DNA of 64,000 nt from Bathynomus jamesi (GCA_023014485.1 JAJOZX010005792.1:186001-250000); one strand, 5' to 3'; shown: positions 22,789 through 35,870, counted from the stretch's first letter. The notes: a model not told the origin generated them from the sequence alone. Translations and numbers: made by a program.

Positions 22789-25700
22789 TCAAAGATTATG
22801 GTAACCAAAGGGTACGGTGTCATAGTTACCAGGTAACTGGTAACGTTTCCTGTAGGTGTTACGACACACTTTCGTACCCCTAAGTTCCTTCACACACCCG
22901 TTTCTGCGCTCGAAAATTGTGGGTGCCTACAATTAGTTGGGTAGGCCGTTCGCCCTCATCATCGTCCAAACACACTAGATCCTTCAGCGAATCAAAGTTA
23001 ACGACATGTCGATTCGCTTGGATAAGCGTGATACCTTTTGCCTTCACGATATATTTCGTTTCATTCCCTATCCTTACCTGTACCCCATACGTTTTAGGTC
23101 CTGTTGAGACAAAAGAGTCAGCGTATGCGTTGTCCCCATACTCATCCTTGATCTTATCAGTGAGCTCGCCGAGAAATTTACCAATAGCAGGCATGTATTC
23201 ACCCTCCATCGCTGTGAATATCACGCTATCTGTATCGGCATACAAGACTCTCTGCCCAAGAGAATGCAATAGACCCCAAAGTTTGATGCGGGCGTAGGCT
23301 GTTGTGAAGCTGGCTACAGGAATGTTTGTAACCCTTGAGGTATCTGTGGCCAATATAGTGTTGTTGTACTTTATTATGTAAGTATTACCTACATTCACGA
23401 TTTCCATGACTTCTTTATTGGGTGCGTTGGCATAATCCCAGACTTCGCTATAACTTTGTGCCAAATGAACGTTTTCCTTGCCAATATTCTGTGCAAATTT
23501 TCCCCATAGACTGTTCAGACACAACTTTGACTAAAGCGCTTGCCAGGATTCTTTACAATTTGGGCGCGATCAAGTTGTATACCTTCGTGGTCCCGGTAAC
23601 GTTGAATATAGACAGACTTTTCATCTTCGGTGTCAACTCCTCGCGGATACCCTGATGCCTCAACCTTATTCTTCAAAAATGCGTTTATATACGGTGTAAA
23701 AAAGGTTGGGTAGCTTCTGAAACCTCCAAATCTCATGTATCTTTAGTATTTTATACCCATGGCGTACGGCTAGGGACAGCTCAGGACTTGTATATACGCC
23801 TCTGATCTTACGCTGGTGGGGTGTATGGTTACAATTACCGTTATTCTCTTCCGCACACTTCAAGCACAGGGGAAACATGAGCTTATGGTCAATGACGAAG
23901 GGTAAGATCGGCATCCATAATTCGCGAGGGGCGAGCACGTCTACGAAAGAGAGCCCAAAGTAGCGATCACTCAAATTTCTTGAAAATTCACAGATGGAGG
24001 GCAGGTTAGCCCCACTATTTTTTCAGGAGCGCGCACGGGGTACGGGTTGTTCTTCATCACGTATGGGTATAAAGAACAGAAGTCGTAGTAGTGAAGTTTC
24101 ACGCCCTCCGTAGGTGGAAAGTAGAGCTTGAAGGGATTTGTGCGTCCACCGAACAAGCTATCACCGCATTTGAGAGGATCCAGTACCATTGAATGTTTGA
24201 TGGCTCTTATCTCCTCACGATACTGCTCATCGGTTTCCATCCGTGCATCATATTCATGCTCCCACAAGATTCTGTGTGTGAACCGGGTACCTATAAGTTG
24301 ATCACGGGTGCGCGTCCACGCACGGCAGTCGGCAGGAGATCTACCGTGGATATCTCCGGTGATTCCACACTCAGGACGGGGGCATCCATGCCACCAGCAA
24401 CCGTTAAAAGAGTACACAGTCTTCTCACGAGTGGCACGGTTTTCACTTAGTCCATCAACCCAAAAAACACGACCATTAATCTTAATGGGTACTTCACCCG
24501 TGTTGCGGGCGTGCTTTATGTATACACCTGTCTGCTGCTGTAGGTGTGTGAGCCAGTAAATAGCCTTGTGGCCGTAATTGCGGGGGTTGTTTCTGTGAAT
24601 AATGGTTAAGGTGGCTTTAGGCATAAAGTTATTCTTGAACACCGTAAAGCATAGTGAAGCGATGGTGGTTGCGACTTGCAGCGTATCGCATTTGAAACGG
24701 ACTATGTACATTCTTCTAAAGGCTTGGAAACATACTCTAAGCACGCGCACATCATTCAAGCAATAACGTTCACACTCAGCAGCTATATTATAAGGATTAC
24801 ATTCATTAAAACTACCGTAGTATCGATCAAAGTCTTCGCGCTCATCTACACTCATACAATCATAGTTAAAATAATGTTTGGGTGGAGGTAGACCCACATA
24901 GTTTAAAGTCTCGCTAGTGAGGAAAGTGTAAGAGAAGTAGCCTTTTGATACTTCAGCTGCTACCCCCATCACCTTGGGTACCTTTGCTAATTTACAAGGC
25001 GTGAATAATAAAGTATCTTTAAATTGCACATTACCTCTTATTTGTATGTGTATAAGTTTGTTTCCTCTTTTCAAGGGATCACCCGTGAATATATCGGATG
25101 ATTCGTGCTCGAGCAGCTCCTTATGGGCAAGAATGTACACAGTCATTTTTTTGAACTTGTCGGCTAACTTGACAATATAGGACACAAATAGTTTCACAGG
25201 GGAATCTCCTGCAGACACCTTAAAAACGTTTGTCCGTTTACCACATTTGGGGCACTCGTCACACTCGATCTCCATACACTCGTTGCAGATAGTCTGGCTC
25301 AAAAGTAAATGTGGAACTACCTCTTTGGTTTCGGCGTTCGTATATGTTTCTATATCGTAGTATACAGTTATACAAGGTTTGTTTTCAGGCTTTGCGTCTT
25401 TCATATAACATACATGTTTTACGCCATCCGCCTTATATTTCTCATGGCATGTAGAACAGTGAATTTCGTCACATTTATGCTCAAACTTTCCCCAATTATC
25501 CTTCATGTGAAACATGCCACATTCACAGATTCTCATTTTCCTGCACGTGCCATTTGATTTATGGAGTTCAAAACAGTTATTGTTGAAAAATGTACGTCTA
25601 CACACATTACAATCCCTCTTCTCAGCTTCAACTACACGGCTTTCACATTTGGGGCTTTTACACTGCTCACATACCATGTGGCAGTCTTTACAATGAATCA

Positions 25701-25818
25701 CTATGTCACCTGCAAACTCGAGACACCCCTTACACAAATCATGATGTCGCCCATATTTTCGACTTTTATCATAACTCGCGTAAAGCCACCTTATATTACG
25801 GATGGGGAGATACGTTGT
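22789..25818 (-). pseudogene. polB: Protein-primed family B DNA polymerase, truncated (P2)
   Basis: Best array copy: one frame stays open from 25998 to 23971 (675 codons), covering the zinc-ribbon-like region, exonuclease motifs I and III, the FNGCWWHGCPRPECG insert and palm motif A. Motifs B and C follow in separate frames (breaks near 23970, 23700 and 23520). As in P1, exonuclease motif II is deleted and the N-terminal domain is missing. The first ~60 codons of the open frame are antisense to the IQW gene, a by-product of the deletion. A polymerase made from this copy would be expected to lack proofreading. Confidence 0.9.
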
Positions 25819-26410
25819 GAAAAGGCGCCTGATGAGAAAAGGGTTTTGTATCAAGAGGCTTTGCAGAAATTTCTTCACGAGTACGAAGATTATAAACAGC
25901 CTACAGAGCTCCCCGTGAGGCACAGCTCGAGTAGCGCTGAGCATAGTGGTACAGGGCCTGAGCAACCAAAGAGTAGCGGAACACAGCACATCGAACATGT
26001 GCTAAAAAACAGCCTCCCCCATACATTGAGGAATAAAGGTTTAAGTCTTTATAACCTATTGAGTGAGGACCCTATCATACAGTGGGGCGACACAGGCGAG
26101 GTCATTGTTGATGGAACAAGGGTACAGGGTCCAATATCGTTGATATTGTTCATGATCTGGTGAGAAAGTGGGACAGGCCTCACCAACAGGATGGAGACAT
26201 ATTAAAGCAAGACTACAGCAAATAAATGTCCCCAAAACATTGATAGGTAATCTGAATAGGTTAAAAGACTTGGAGCATGCATCGCACGTGTCACAACTGA
26301 GTACACCTTCACCCACAACAGCTGCAGTGTCTCTGAAGAGAAGAAAGAAGAGAGTAGAAGGCCAACCTTATCCACGTGCCTCTAAAATACGCAAATGGCT
26401 AACGTATTAA
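25819..26410 (+). pseudogene. Conserved Polinton IQW/SNIVDIV gene, 5'-truncated (P2)
   Basis: Copy of the gene at 10638-11231, with two frame breaks (near 26130 and 26180) between the IQW and SPTGW blocks. It ends KIRKWLTY and overlaps the integrase ATG at 26395. Confidence 0.75.
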
Positions 26411-27451
26411 GTAAGCACTATTATGACATTTCTAGCCCAGCATCCTATGGTGGCGTTAATAGACTGTACAGAGGTACTTATGGCGTAAGGAAAAAGGATG
26501 TTGAGAGATTTTTGCGTGCCCAGGATGCTTACACACTTCATAAACCGGTGAGAAAAAGGTTTAAAACAGCCAAGACAACAGCCGCATCGATTGATTCTAT
26601 TTGGCAGGCAGATTTAACAGACATGCAAAGATATTCGGTGTACAACGATGGTTACCGCTACATCCTATTCATAATAGATGTATTCTCTAGATACCTGTGG
26701 TTAGTTCCCCTGAAAAATAAATCGCCTGAAACAGTCGCTAAAGCAACCAAAACACTGATGTTGAAAAACAGGATTCCAGGCTATTTTTGTACGGACATGG
26801 GGAAAGAATTTATAGGGCGTGCTTTTCAGAACATGTTGTCAGAGTTTAATATCAGCTATTACACTTCCAACTCTATACATAAAGCATCTTTAGCTGAAAG
26901 AGTTCAGCGTACCATAAAGGAACGCATGCACCGTTATTTTACACATAAAAGCACGCTCAGATATATAAACGTTCTCGATTCATTGGCTTCATCCTACAAC
27001 CGCTCACACCACCGTACGATCGGTACAACGCCTAACGATGTTTTAGAAAGAGGCAGGCGACCGAGAAGTGATGGACACCACCACCACGCCACCACAATCT
27101 GTGCGTTTCAAAATCAATGATTATGTAAGGTTGTCACGTTCGGGAAATAAATTCGCGAAGGGTTTTGAGCAAGGATGGACACGCGAGATTTTTAAAGTTA
27201 GAGCTATGAGGCCTAAAGGCGAGATAATGATGTATTACGTTGAAGATTTGAATGGGGAAGAAATCTCGGGTTTTTTTTACCGCGAGGAACTTCAGAAAGT
27301 GGCATTTAATTTAGGAAAAAACGTGTTTAAAATTGAGAAAATTTTAGGGAGCAAAGGCGCAGGAAAGAAGATGTACCTGGTGAAGTGGTTAGGATATCCA
27401 GAAAGCTTCAATACCTATATAAAAGCCGATGCAGTCATGAAGCTTAATTAG
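26395..27451 (+). pseudogene. int: Integrase with chromodomain (P2)
   Basis: The catalytic core is open from 26395 to 27120, with D (WQADLTDM), D (FCTDMGKEF) and E (ERVQRTIKERM). A frame break near 27085 separates it from the SH3-like segment and the chromodomain (FKIEKILGSKGAGKKMYLVK, then WLGYP), which are open to the stop at 27451. Chromodomains on integrases bind modified histone tails and can steer insertion. The break falls in a CAC/CCA repeat that is also abnormal in P1. Confidence 0.92.
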
Positions 27452-27459
27452 TATGCAGC

Positions 27460-28332
27460 ATGGCTCCCAACCATTTCTACGTCACACTCCCGTCCTCCTC
27501 ATCCCTGTCTATGCACCCTAACAACACATTAGCCAACTTTGTAACAGAACTCCATGGGCCCATTGATTTGGGTCGTGATTCGTATGAGGTGGGGGTATGT
27601 GAAATTCAGCTGGACACCGTCTTTTTAAATATTGATTATAAAGACGCCGTTTTTACAATTCTTAGAAACTGTGACGAGTGCGCCAAAGCCGGCGGGGTAA
27701 CTCGGGACGAAACTATACGCATCGCCCGGACTAAGGTCGCACAGTTTTTCAGTACAACTGTGACACTAGGCCCGGGTCGCTATGGTTCGGTTGAAGATGT
27801 TGTGAGAGACTTAAACATATGTTTAAAAAACTCGCACCTTACGAATGATTTAATATACGAAATCGTAAACAGAGGAGGCGCTGCACATACTCTAATGCTA
27901 AAATCAAAGGCTAATAGAAATCTTAAAGACGGAAGAGTATTCAAAATTATAACCGAGGGGCGTTATCGAGCAGCCTTCCAAAGAGACACCTATCACGTGG
28001 TACCGGATAACTTGTCCCGCTTAATGTACCAGCTGAAGATGGAGAAAATGGCTGAAGGCCCTGAGCCGCCAGAAATGTGCTATATTTATAGCAATATAGT
28101 AGAACACCAATTTGTTGGGGACACCCAGGCCCGTCTGGTACGCATTGCACACATCCCCAACCATAGAGGCAGGGGTTTGAGTATTACATATGACAGGCCC
28201 CATTATGTGAATGTCGCAACTAATCTAATAACTAATATCTCAATATATATAAGAACGGTGAAGGGTAAAAATTTCCCATTCGGTGACGGGAGCTTGACAG
28301 TGAAGCTGCACTTTCGCCGCACTGAGTTATAA
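27460..28332 (+). CDS. Penton (single jelly-roll) minor capsid protein (P2)
   Basis: Intact, 290 codons, starting MAPNHFYVTLPSSSSLSMHP. The N-terminal HFYVTLPSSSS-(x)-PNNTLANFVTEL pattern, the EVGVCEIQLDTV strand, and the C-terminal PHYVNVATNLITNISIYI and KLHFRRTEL strands are typical of Polinton/adintovirus penton proteins, which form the capsid vertices. It lies 8 bp after the integrase stop and its TAA shares one base with the next ATG. It is the only undamaged penton frame here. Confidence 0.85.
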   Translation: MAPNHFYVTLPSSSSLSMHPNNTLANFVTELHGPIDLGRDSYEVGVCEIQLDTVFLNIDYKDAVFTILRNCDECAKAGGVTRDETIRIARTKVAQFFSTTVTLGPGRYGSVEDVVRDLNICLKNSHLTNDLIYEIVNRGGAAHTLMLKSKANRNLKDGRVFKIITEGRYRAAFQRDTYHVVPDNLSRLMYQLKMEKMAEGPEPPEMCYIYSNIVEHQFVGDTQARLVRIAHIPNHRGRGLSITYDRPHYVNVATNLITNISIYIRTVKGKNFPFGDGSLTVKLHFRRTEL

Positions 28333-28793
28333 TGGTCAGAAAACCATTCACGGTGTACCGGGGTGTGAGATATCAGCGCGGCAGCGGCCTTGGCGCCATT
28401 TTTTCATCCATACTGCGCACAGCTGTACCACTATTGAAGAGGTGGCCAGGTACCTTGGTAGGAAGGCCTCACAAACAGGATTTAACGCGGCAGAAGAAAT
28501 GCTCGCGTGTACTAAACCTAAAGAAGCTCTAAAAAAAACATTTAAGGCGTACGCGGGATGAAATCATCAAAGATGCGAAGAGGAAAATGCGTGGCAGGGG
28601 AAAGAAGAAGGAGTTACCAACACATGATGTAAAGAAAACGGCTGCTAGGAAGAAGAAGGGAGTGCCATCACGTGGTGTAAAGAAGAAAAGAGCTGTTATG
28701 AAGAAGGAATCACGTGGTGTTAAACGTAAAAGGGTGCCAAAAAGGAAGTGTTCTAAGCGTATGAAACCTATGGTTGATCATTTTTTTAACTGA
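28332..28793 (+). pseudogene. Basic core-like protein, frameshifted (P2)
   Basis: Copy of 13142-13606. It starts MVRKPFTVYRG; frame breaks near 28445-28470 and 28540 disrupt the middle. The basic tail (from 28587) is open. Here substitutions as well as indels separate it from P1. Confidence 0.7.
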
Positions 28794-28873
28794 TATAAAC
28801 TGAGGAAGCTAGTCTCACGAATCATAGATTGTTTAAGAGTCGTCGCGGGAGGTGGCACTGTTTCTAACTCACC

Positions 28874-30174
28874 ATGGCACGTTTCATTCATCCTTGCAGT
28901 TCACAGTGCTGTAAATCGGAGCTGTCCCTCTTTGATATGCCTCCAACTCAAGTATCTATTGAGCACAGTGACTTTATTACAATTAACCCTTTAAACACGA
29001 TTAGTTCACCCAGTGCCCCTATAGAATTCGTGATACCCAGCTCAGGCCAATACTTTTTTGATCCGGGCTGTATGGACATGTATACTAAACTACGCATAGC
29101 TCATTCTGACGGAACGGACTGCGATGATAATTATGCTGCATACCCCGAAACAAACTTTCTGCACACCATATTCAGCCAGTGTGACGTATATTTAAATCAG
29201 ACTAACATCTCGGCAGGCACGGGGTATTACCACCTACGATCGTATCTGGAAAATGTCCTCAACTTTTCAAAAGAAGCGAAGGATACCTTTTTATCTGCCG
29301 AGGGGTATTACCACACTAAAGATGAAGATGGAATAAAGGATAAATTTAAAAATTCTAAAAAAAAGATATATGAATGTTTTGGACGCTTGCACACGGACTT
29401 TACATTCCAGGAGAAGTTACTTATGAACGGTGTTGATATGAAATTGAAACTTACCCGCACGAGCCCTGAGATCTGTATAAATCTGGGCGCTGACCAAGAA
29501 GAAGGCGCGAAACCTGTTGTGATCCATATCATGGAGGCATATTTGCGTATACGCCGAGTGAAGCTAAGTTCCGCGAAACATATAGAAATTGAGAAAGAAC
29601 TGTTACACACCACAGTGAAATACCCAATTAACAGGGTACAGATCAAACTGTACACGATCCCCACAGGATTGGCATCGAAACAGATAGAAAACATCGCTCT
29701 TGGAGTACTGCCTAAAAGGATTTTAATTGGGATGCAAGACCACGCTTCGACGAATGGGGATTATAAAAAGAGTGCCTTGAAGTTTGAAAATTTTGGACTT
29801 AAAAATATCACTTTATATATCAATGGCGTCGCATTGGGTGGGACAATGAATATGGACTACTCGTCAGATGCTGTGTTCCCGCTCTGCGCGAGAGCATACA
29901 GCGGTTTAGCCCATAACACAGGGGTGTGTGACGAACTCGGAATCGGCCTAACACAGAAAGAATTTGTGGAACAGTTTAACATTTATTCATTTGACCTTAC
30001 GCCTGACTTAACCGCGGGGTAAACACCCATTTAAACGCCCAGCAGACCGGTACGGTGGCAGTACGTTTGGATTTCGCCAAGCCTACAGACGCGCCTATTA
30101 GTGTACTAATGTATCTAGAAACACAGGCCCTAATAGAGATGGATCGTTTCCGGAATATAAGCACAGATTTTTAA
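28874..30174 (+). CDS. Major capsid protein (double jelly-roll) (P2)
   Basis: The 382-codon frame (28874-30022) translates identically to the P1 copy, with the same premature stop in a short G run and the same continuation in another frame to 30174, one base before the protease ATG at 30176. Such perfect conservation of a long frame between P1 and P2 marks a very recent duplication. Confidence 0.9.
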
Positions 30175-30175
30175 A

Positions 30176-30747
30176 ATGGACGCAAATACCCTCAAGAGAG
30201 TGGTGAAAAGTGACTGTTTCGCGCGTTCCAAATTTATCGGGGTTTTTGCAAAGAATGAAATATTGATGCCACCTAGCACGAGAAGCTGGCACGGTGCAAT
30301 CGTTAACACCGACATTGTGGGTGGCGAGGGAATTCACTGGTTTGCTCTTTATTTTAAAACTAATGAAAGACTATACTACTTCGATTCACTCGGGCTCCCC
30401 CCATGGACGACTCGACAATCGTAAATTTTATCGCGCAATTACGTGTGCCTGAGGTAATTTGGGCCCCATATCAACTTCAAAGCCTTTACAGTGAAACATG
30501 TGGGCTATATTGTATCTTGTTTCTCTTGCATATGTCTCGCGGGAAGGGATTTATGAATTTTTTAAATTTATTCGATTTGTGTGACACAAATATGAACGAT
30601 AAATATGTATGTAGACAGATAAAAAAAAATTCCCACATGTTGCAACCCCCTGTAAGCCCTATATTGTGTAAATCTGTATATACATTTGTAACAATAAAGA
30701 ATTGGGCGCTGCCACCCTTTCTCCAAAAGTTTTATAATCTCTTCTAA
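30176..30747 (+). pseudogene. Adenain-like cysteine protease (P2)
   Basis: The first 82 codons are open and include catalytic-type His54 (GEGIHWFALYF) and Asp70 (YYFDSLG). One missing base near 30407 moves the rest, including the catalytic Cys (TCGLYC), into another frame that stays open to 30747. His-Asp/Glu-Cys in this order is the adenain arrangement. Confidence 0.88.
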
Positions 30748-31821
30748 CTCCGTTTCGTCCCTGTAAAATAAAGATAAAATTACTTTTAAAAACGAATGCA
30801 CTTCTTAAAACTGCATTTGTTTCTATAAATCTACCAAATATATATATATATATATGGAAACAGTGATGAAAAGTAGTGAAAAAAGTAGATTGCAGCGATA
30901 TTTAGAATCCAACAAATTATTTTTATCATATGTAATAAAGGTTATTCAATTATTCAACTGAAAATGCTTTGCAATTATGGCTTCTTTATAAGATAACGCT
31001 CACATTAGTTCGTCTGCAAATTCGAGATCGCTGGGTGGGTTGCTCGCCGATGCACTCGCTCTCCTTTCGCCGAAAGTGTTTATAACACGGTCTAGCTCTG
31101 TGGCGGTCCTGTAATTAAAATAATTGTCGTGAAGCTGGATGCGAACAACACGTTTCAGGAAAAATAGTTTTAATCAAAACTAATAAATAATCGAGATTTG
31201 TTTGCGTTGAGAGAACCTACCACGCTTGAATTGAGTTGAACAACCTTTATTAATAATAAAATAAATACCGTAGTCTTTTTACAATTTACAATTTTACAAT
31301 GACATGAATAATTTTGAAGCTCGACTATTTATTTTATTTAATTTGGTCCTCAAGATTCAGGATTTACTGGGCTCTTATTAAAAATAAGCCGCTAGTTGCT
31401 ATAAACTAGTAATAATAAACAAATAAATGCGGTCCTGTAATTAAAATAATTGTCGTGAAGCTGGATGCGAACACGTTTCGGGAAAAATAGTATTAATCAA
31501 AACTAATAAATAAACGAGATTTGTTTTCGCTGAGAGAGCCTGTCCACGGTTAGGTTAAATTGAAATTATTTCGCAGTTATTTGACGAGAAATACAGACAA
31601 TGAACACAGATTTAAAATTAAAAACTGTCGAGAGCTGATATATATATATATATTTCACAGGATTATTGAATGAGGGTTTGGACCCCCGCCCCATTATTTT
31701 CATCAAAGTTCTGTGACGAGAAATGTCTGTTCTGGTCTATTGCACTGAATAATAGGCGTGTGGCTTGGTTGTAATAATCACTGTCACCAATAAGGTCGGG
31801 TGAATCGTAAAGCTCAGCCAT
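30568..31821 (-). CDS. Small spliced gene with phase-2 exons (P2)
   Basis: Exon 1 is 31821-31663 (52 codons, then stop), exon 2 is 31108-31004 (105 bp) and exon 3 is 30760-30568. Exons 1 and 2 match P0. Exon 3 is shifted by one missing T after TELEEIIK. Promoter elements TATAAAT near 31875 and TCAGTT are conserved. Confidence 0.5.
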
Positions 31822-32124
31822 GATTTGTATGATGCAATAAGTAACGTGAAACTGACTCTAGACGACGAGGTGCCCCATTTATAATGGGTACGCCCCCTGC
31901 CTACAAGCGGAGAGCCTTGTTTCCTGTTGGAGACCTGCATGAATAGGGGTGTTGTTTTAGGACTTGTGGCGGTCGTTTTCGGTTTAGGCATATGCATGTT
32001 GAAAAACAAGCTATTTCAAGTATTCCTAGACGGTGATTGGCACACTGCCGTCAAAACCTGGGTGGAGCTTCATACCCTTTTTAGGAAATACTCGATCAAA
32101 CGGGTATACCGGAATCTCGAGAAT

Positions 32125-32232
32125 TTTTTTTTATTTCCACAATGATCTCACCTGTATCTGTCCACTGTATGTTGGGGTCCTCAACAATGAACTCTTTTCG
32201 GTGAGATGATGCGAAAGCGTGAGCATTCATTT
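32125..32232 (-). pseudogene. Relic of the IQW/GEV gene (P2)
   Basis: Third copy of the 60-bp relic. The adjacent 31825-32124 holds a plus-strand frame with a hydrophobic stretch (VVLGLVAVVFGLGICML) that could be a membrane segment, but nothing else supports a gene. Confidence 0.55.
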
Positions 32233-32234
32233 TC

Positions 32235-32756
32235 TGACGAGATGTATTTCTGATTCCATGTTAAACTGTAGGTCTAATGCGGGTGAAAACCTTAATCTTT
32301 GTCAAAATGAGCAATTCGGGGTTTTGATGTGAAAGAGATGTCAATCATTCCCTGTCGAGGTGTATTTCTAATTCCATGTTAAACTGTAGGTCTAGTGTGG
32401 TGTGAAAACCTTAATCTTTTTCAAAATGAGCAATTCGGTGGGTTGCTGTTAAAGAGATGGCAATCATTTCCTGCCGAGGTGTATTTCTAATTCCATGTTA
32501 AACTGTAGGTCTAGTGTGGTGTGAAAACCTTAATCTTTGTCAAAATGAGTAATTCGGTGGGTTGATGTGAAAGAGATGGCAATCATTCCATGACGAGATG
32601 TATTTCTAATTCCATGTTAAACTGTAGGTCTAATGCGAGTGAAAACCTTAATCTTTGTCAAAATGAGCAATACGGTGGGTTGATGTGAAAGAGATGGCAA
32701 TCATTCCCTGCCGAGGTGTATTTCTGATTCCACGTTAAACTGTAGGTCTGGCATGG
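32235..32756. repeat. 119-bp tandem repeat, ~5 copies (P2)
   Basis: Third copy of the block described at 1841-2378. Confidence 0.88.
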
Positions 32757-32811
32757 TGTGAAAAGCAAACTGGCAGTTCAGCCTTCTATTGGCTGATGAA
32801 TTAAATACATG

Positions 32812-32935
32812 ACGCTATCTGGCAACTCAGCCAACTGGCTGTTTGGGACTCTATAAAAGGCGGTGTATGGCAGAAGACTCTCATAAGAGCTCGGGCAGCC
32901 GCCCGAGCAAGGACCTCTGGTCCTTTCTTTTTAAT
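32812..32935 (+). promoter_or_regulatory. Terminal TATA cassette with two hairpins (P2)
   Basis: TATAAAA is at 32852-32858, hairpin 1 at 32889-32908 (37 nt from the TATA start), hairpin 2 directly after it, then a T run. Identical to P0. Confidence 0.7.
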
Positions 32936-32999
32936 GGCCCTTTGGGTGATGAGGAAACCCCTTCCCTCCCATAGAGGCCTCTTAGGTTAGGTATACCCC

Positions 33000-33545
33000 T
33001 TTGGGGAGGTTCAGCTTGGGGGAGAACTCCGCCTCCAAGTTACATACCCTCTTTCTCTCTTCCTCTCTTGCTATCTCTTCCTTTCTGCCCCTTTGGGGGG
33101 AATAGCTTGGGGGAGAACTCCGCCTCCAAGTTGCATCCCCCTTGCAACCCCATTTTGGGTTGGCAACAAAGATTGGCACTCTTCTTCCTGTCTCTCTCTC
33201 TCTCTTTTCTTTCTGGCCCTTTGGGGGGAATAGCTTGGGGGAGAACTCCGCCTCCAAGTTGCATGCCCTTTGCAACCCCATTTTGGGTTGGCCACAAAGG
33301 CTTGTACTCTCTCCTCTCTCTCTTTTTTTTTGCAACAAAGGGGAGGTTGTACCCACGGGGGTGGGGGGCACTCTTGCACCAAAATGGGTGGGGGGCACTC
33401 TTGCAACAAAGGGGGTGGGGTGGCACTCTTGCAACAAAAGGGGTGGGGGCACTCTTACAACAAAAGGGGTGGGGGGCACTCTTGCAACAAAGGGGGTGGG
33501 GGCACTCTTGCAACAAAGGGGGTGGGGTGGCACTCTTGCAACATT
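33000..33545. repeat. GC-rich terminal modules and minisatellite (P2)
   Basis: Third copy of the block at 2600-3155, ending just inside the element terminus at 33577. Confidence 0.85.
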
Positions 33546-33577
33546 TCTACAGTCTCCCCTTTTGCGGGCATACTACT

Positions 33578-34246
33578 GATGCCGAATTGGAAAAATCAAC
33601 GGTATTGGAAGTGATCTGTGCTACCCACCTGCGTGTATGGAATCTTGTCTTAACAAGGCAAAACGAACCTTCTATCGTGTGAATAATAACACCAGTACAC
33701 ATTTGAAAACTTGTCGATCGATTTTTACAAACTAGTTGGTGATTCTCTATAATTTGAGTGCGCTGATCTAAAAAATATAGTTAGTTTTTCCCTATCACGT
33801 ATGGTTTTCTTACTACAGGGTGTGTCATAAATTCCCATTTATCCTCAAATGTGAACCATCTTATCGAGACCAACATTGGATTGCACATGCTAAACCATAA
33901 ATTTTGTTGTTATAGACTACAGTAACGCTTACATAATAATGTAGGGTAAATATATATAACAACCAGTCCCGTTTCCAGCAAAATACTCTCTCCCCTCCCA
34001 TCAATGGTGGTTAACATTTGGGGACAGATGAGGTATTACAACACCCCTTGTAGCACGAAATCTTTAGGTGATAGAATAAAACCTAATTAAAGCAGAATTA
34101 AATAGCTCCTAGCTCTTGGACAAGCATATTGCTTGTTTATGAAAGAATAAAAAATAACTGAAAGAAACAAAATATATTTACCTTCTTTACTTGCAAACAT
34201 TTCAGGACTTATTCCAAAGACTTAAGAGTACGAAGGTAGATCTGAC
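33578..34246. other. Flank outside Polinton right end (unit 3)
   Basis: Third copy of the 3187-3857 flank. No gene seen. Confidence 0.6.
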
Positions 34247-35870
34247 TAATGACTAACCGGTGCTTCTTTGATGTTTTCTTATGTTGTGCGTTAGGCTGAT
34301 CTCGTTGCAGACAAGCAGTAATCCGCCATCATATTTATATGCCATCTTCCTTGATATCTTCTTTCCATGGTTTTGATGTCCTGGTGAAATCGTTCCCCTT
34401 GCTCCTCACTGACATCTCCGAGATTTTCGGGAAAACGGTCAAGATGCGAAAATAAGAAGTGAACTTTCAGGCTCATGTTGCAGCCTAAGGCGCAAAACTT
34501 TTTAAGCATATTTTCCACCAGTCTTTCATAATTTTGGCTTTTGTAGTTTCCCAAGAAGTTTTCAACATCTTTGAAACCAAGCATGCTTCTTTTTCTTTAT
34601 TGGTCATTGTGTTCAGGAAATGATCGTCTGTCAATAACTTTCTAATCTGCGGACCTATAAAAACACCTTCCTTTATTTTCTCGTAGCTAATCTTTGGATA
34701 TTTTGAACAAATGTACTTGAAACACACCTTCTCTATTCAATGCCTTGACATACTGCTTCATCAAGCCTAACTTAATGTTCAAGGGTGGTAGGAGGGTTTT
34801 ATTTGGTACAACTAGATGTTCATGTAAAATGTTCTTTTTATCCTGGGGTAAGATTCTCTCTAGGAGGCCAAGTTTTCCTCTTCCAGTGCTGGTCACGTGC
34901 TCGACTATCCCATTCGCAGATGAAACATGGCATCTTACTCTATCCTGATTGCTGCCGAAGTAACATGCAAAGGACGTTGAGATCCCCACACAATATCCAT
35001 CTGTGATTTTGATACTGAATTTTTTCCAGAAGCAGTTTCATGTTATCATAGATCTCTTTTAAATGAGTAGAATGGGCCACTGGGATTGATGCATATTTGT
35101 TACCGTTGTGCAGTAACACTCCTTTTAGACTGGTTTTAGAGGAATCTATAAACAACCTCCAGTCACTGGTTTGGTATTCGATGCCTAGCCTGCACACTAA
35201 TCCTGTGATGTCCTTGCAAAATACCAAGGGACCATCTTCTTCGAAAAAAGGCACGAAGTCTTTCTCACGATTTTTGTACCAAGCGAAGTATGTTGGATGC
35301 CAATAAATTGTTCTCCTGCAATCTAGACCCCAAAAGTTCTGCAGAGTCCTTAGGCAGATTCGAATCCCTGACTAAGTCATTTAGTTCGGCTTGGGTTAAT
35401 GGTTTAGGAGGATCTCGGTCAGCTGTTGGCTGTTCATTAACATCATCATTGTCTGGATTTGGAACTGAATCAGAATCTGAATTGTATTGATCCAGACTCT
35501 CGGGTGGGCCGGGAATAAGAACTTCTGGACCATGGGGTACCGGCCTTATTGCAGATGGAAGACTTGGGTATTGAAGGCTCTCTTTATTCTTTGCATTGTA
35601 ACCTTTAACATTGTAAGAACAGAAGTAGCAGTCGTCGTTATGGTTTCTAGGCTCGCGCCATACCATAGGGATCCCAAATGGCAAACTTTCCTTTTTACCT
35701 TTGCTCCAATTCCTTAGTGCCGCAACACACGTAAGACAAACCTTGTGTAGAGCCAAACTTTTGTCTTGATCTCCTAATTTAATTCCAAAATAAGCATGAT
35801 AAGCTCTCTTAATGAAGGTCGTTACATTTGTCCTTTGTTTTACAACAACATACGACCACAAATATAACAA
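34247..35870 (-). pseudogene. Arthropod high-copy gene family, broken copy (unit 3)
   Basis: Third copy, with the same shared frame breaks plus its own (a 3-bp loss near 35292 and a 2-bp loss near 34313). From about 35140 upward it carries many substitutions not seen in units 1 and 2, whereas below that point it is nearly identical to them. Confidence 0.7.

Larger units (their letters stand above)
21954..33577. mobile_element. Polinton P2, left-truncated, internally deleted
   Basis: Third array copy of the Polinton remnant, with the same left truncation, internal deletion (near 25818) and right terminus (CATACTACT ending 33577). It is the best-preserved copy for penton and PolB. The following flank starts GATGCC. 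Confidence 0.92.

Noticed and set aside
25819..25998. First ~60 codons of the 675-codon PolB frame in P2
   Set aside because: Antisense of the IQW gene; not part of the polymerase in P3.
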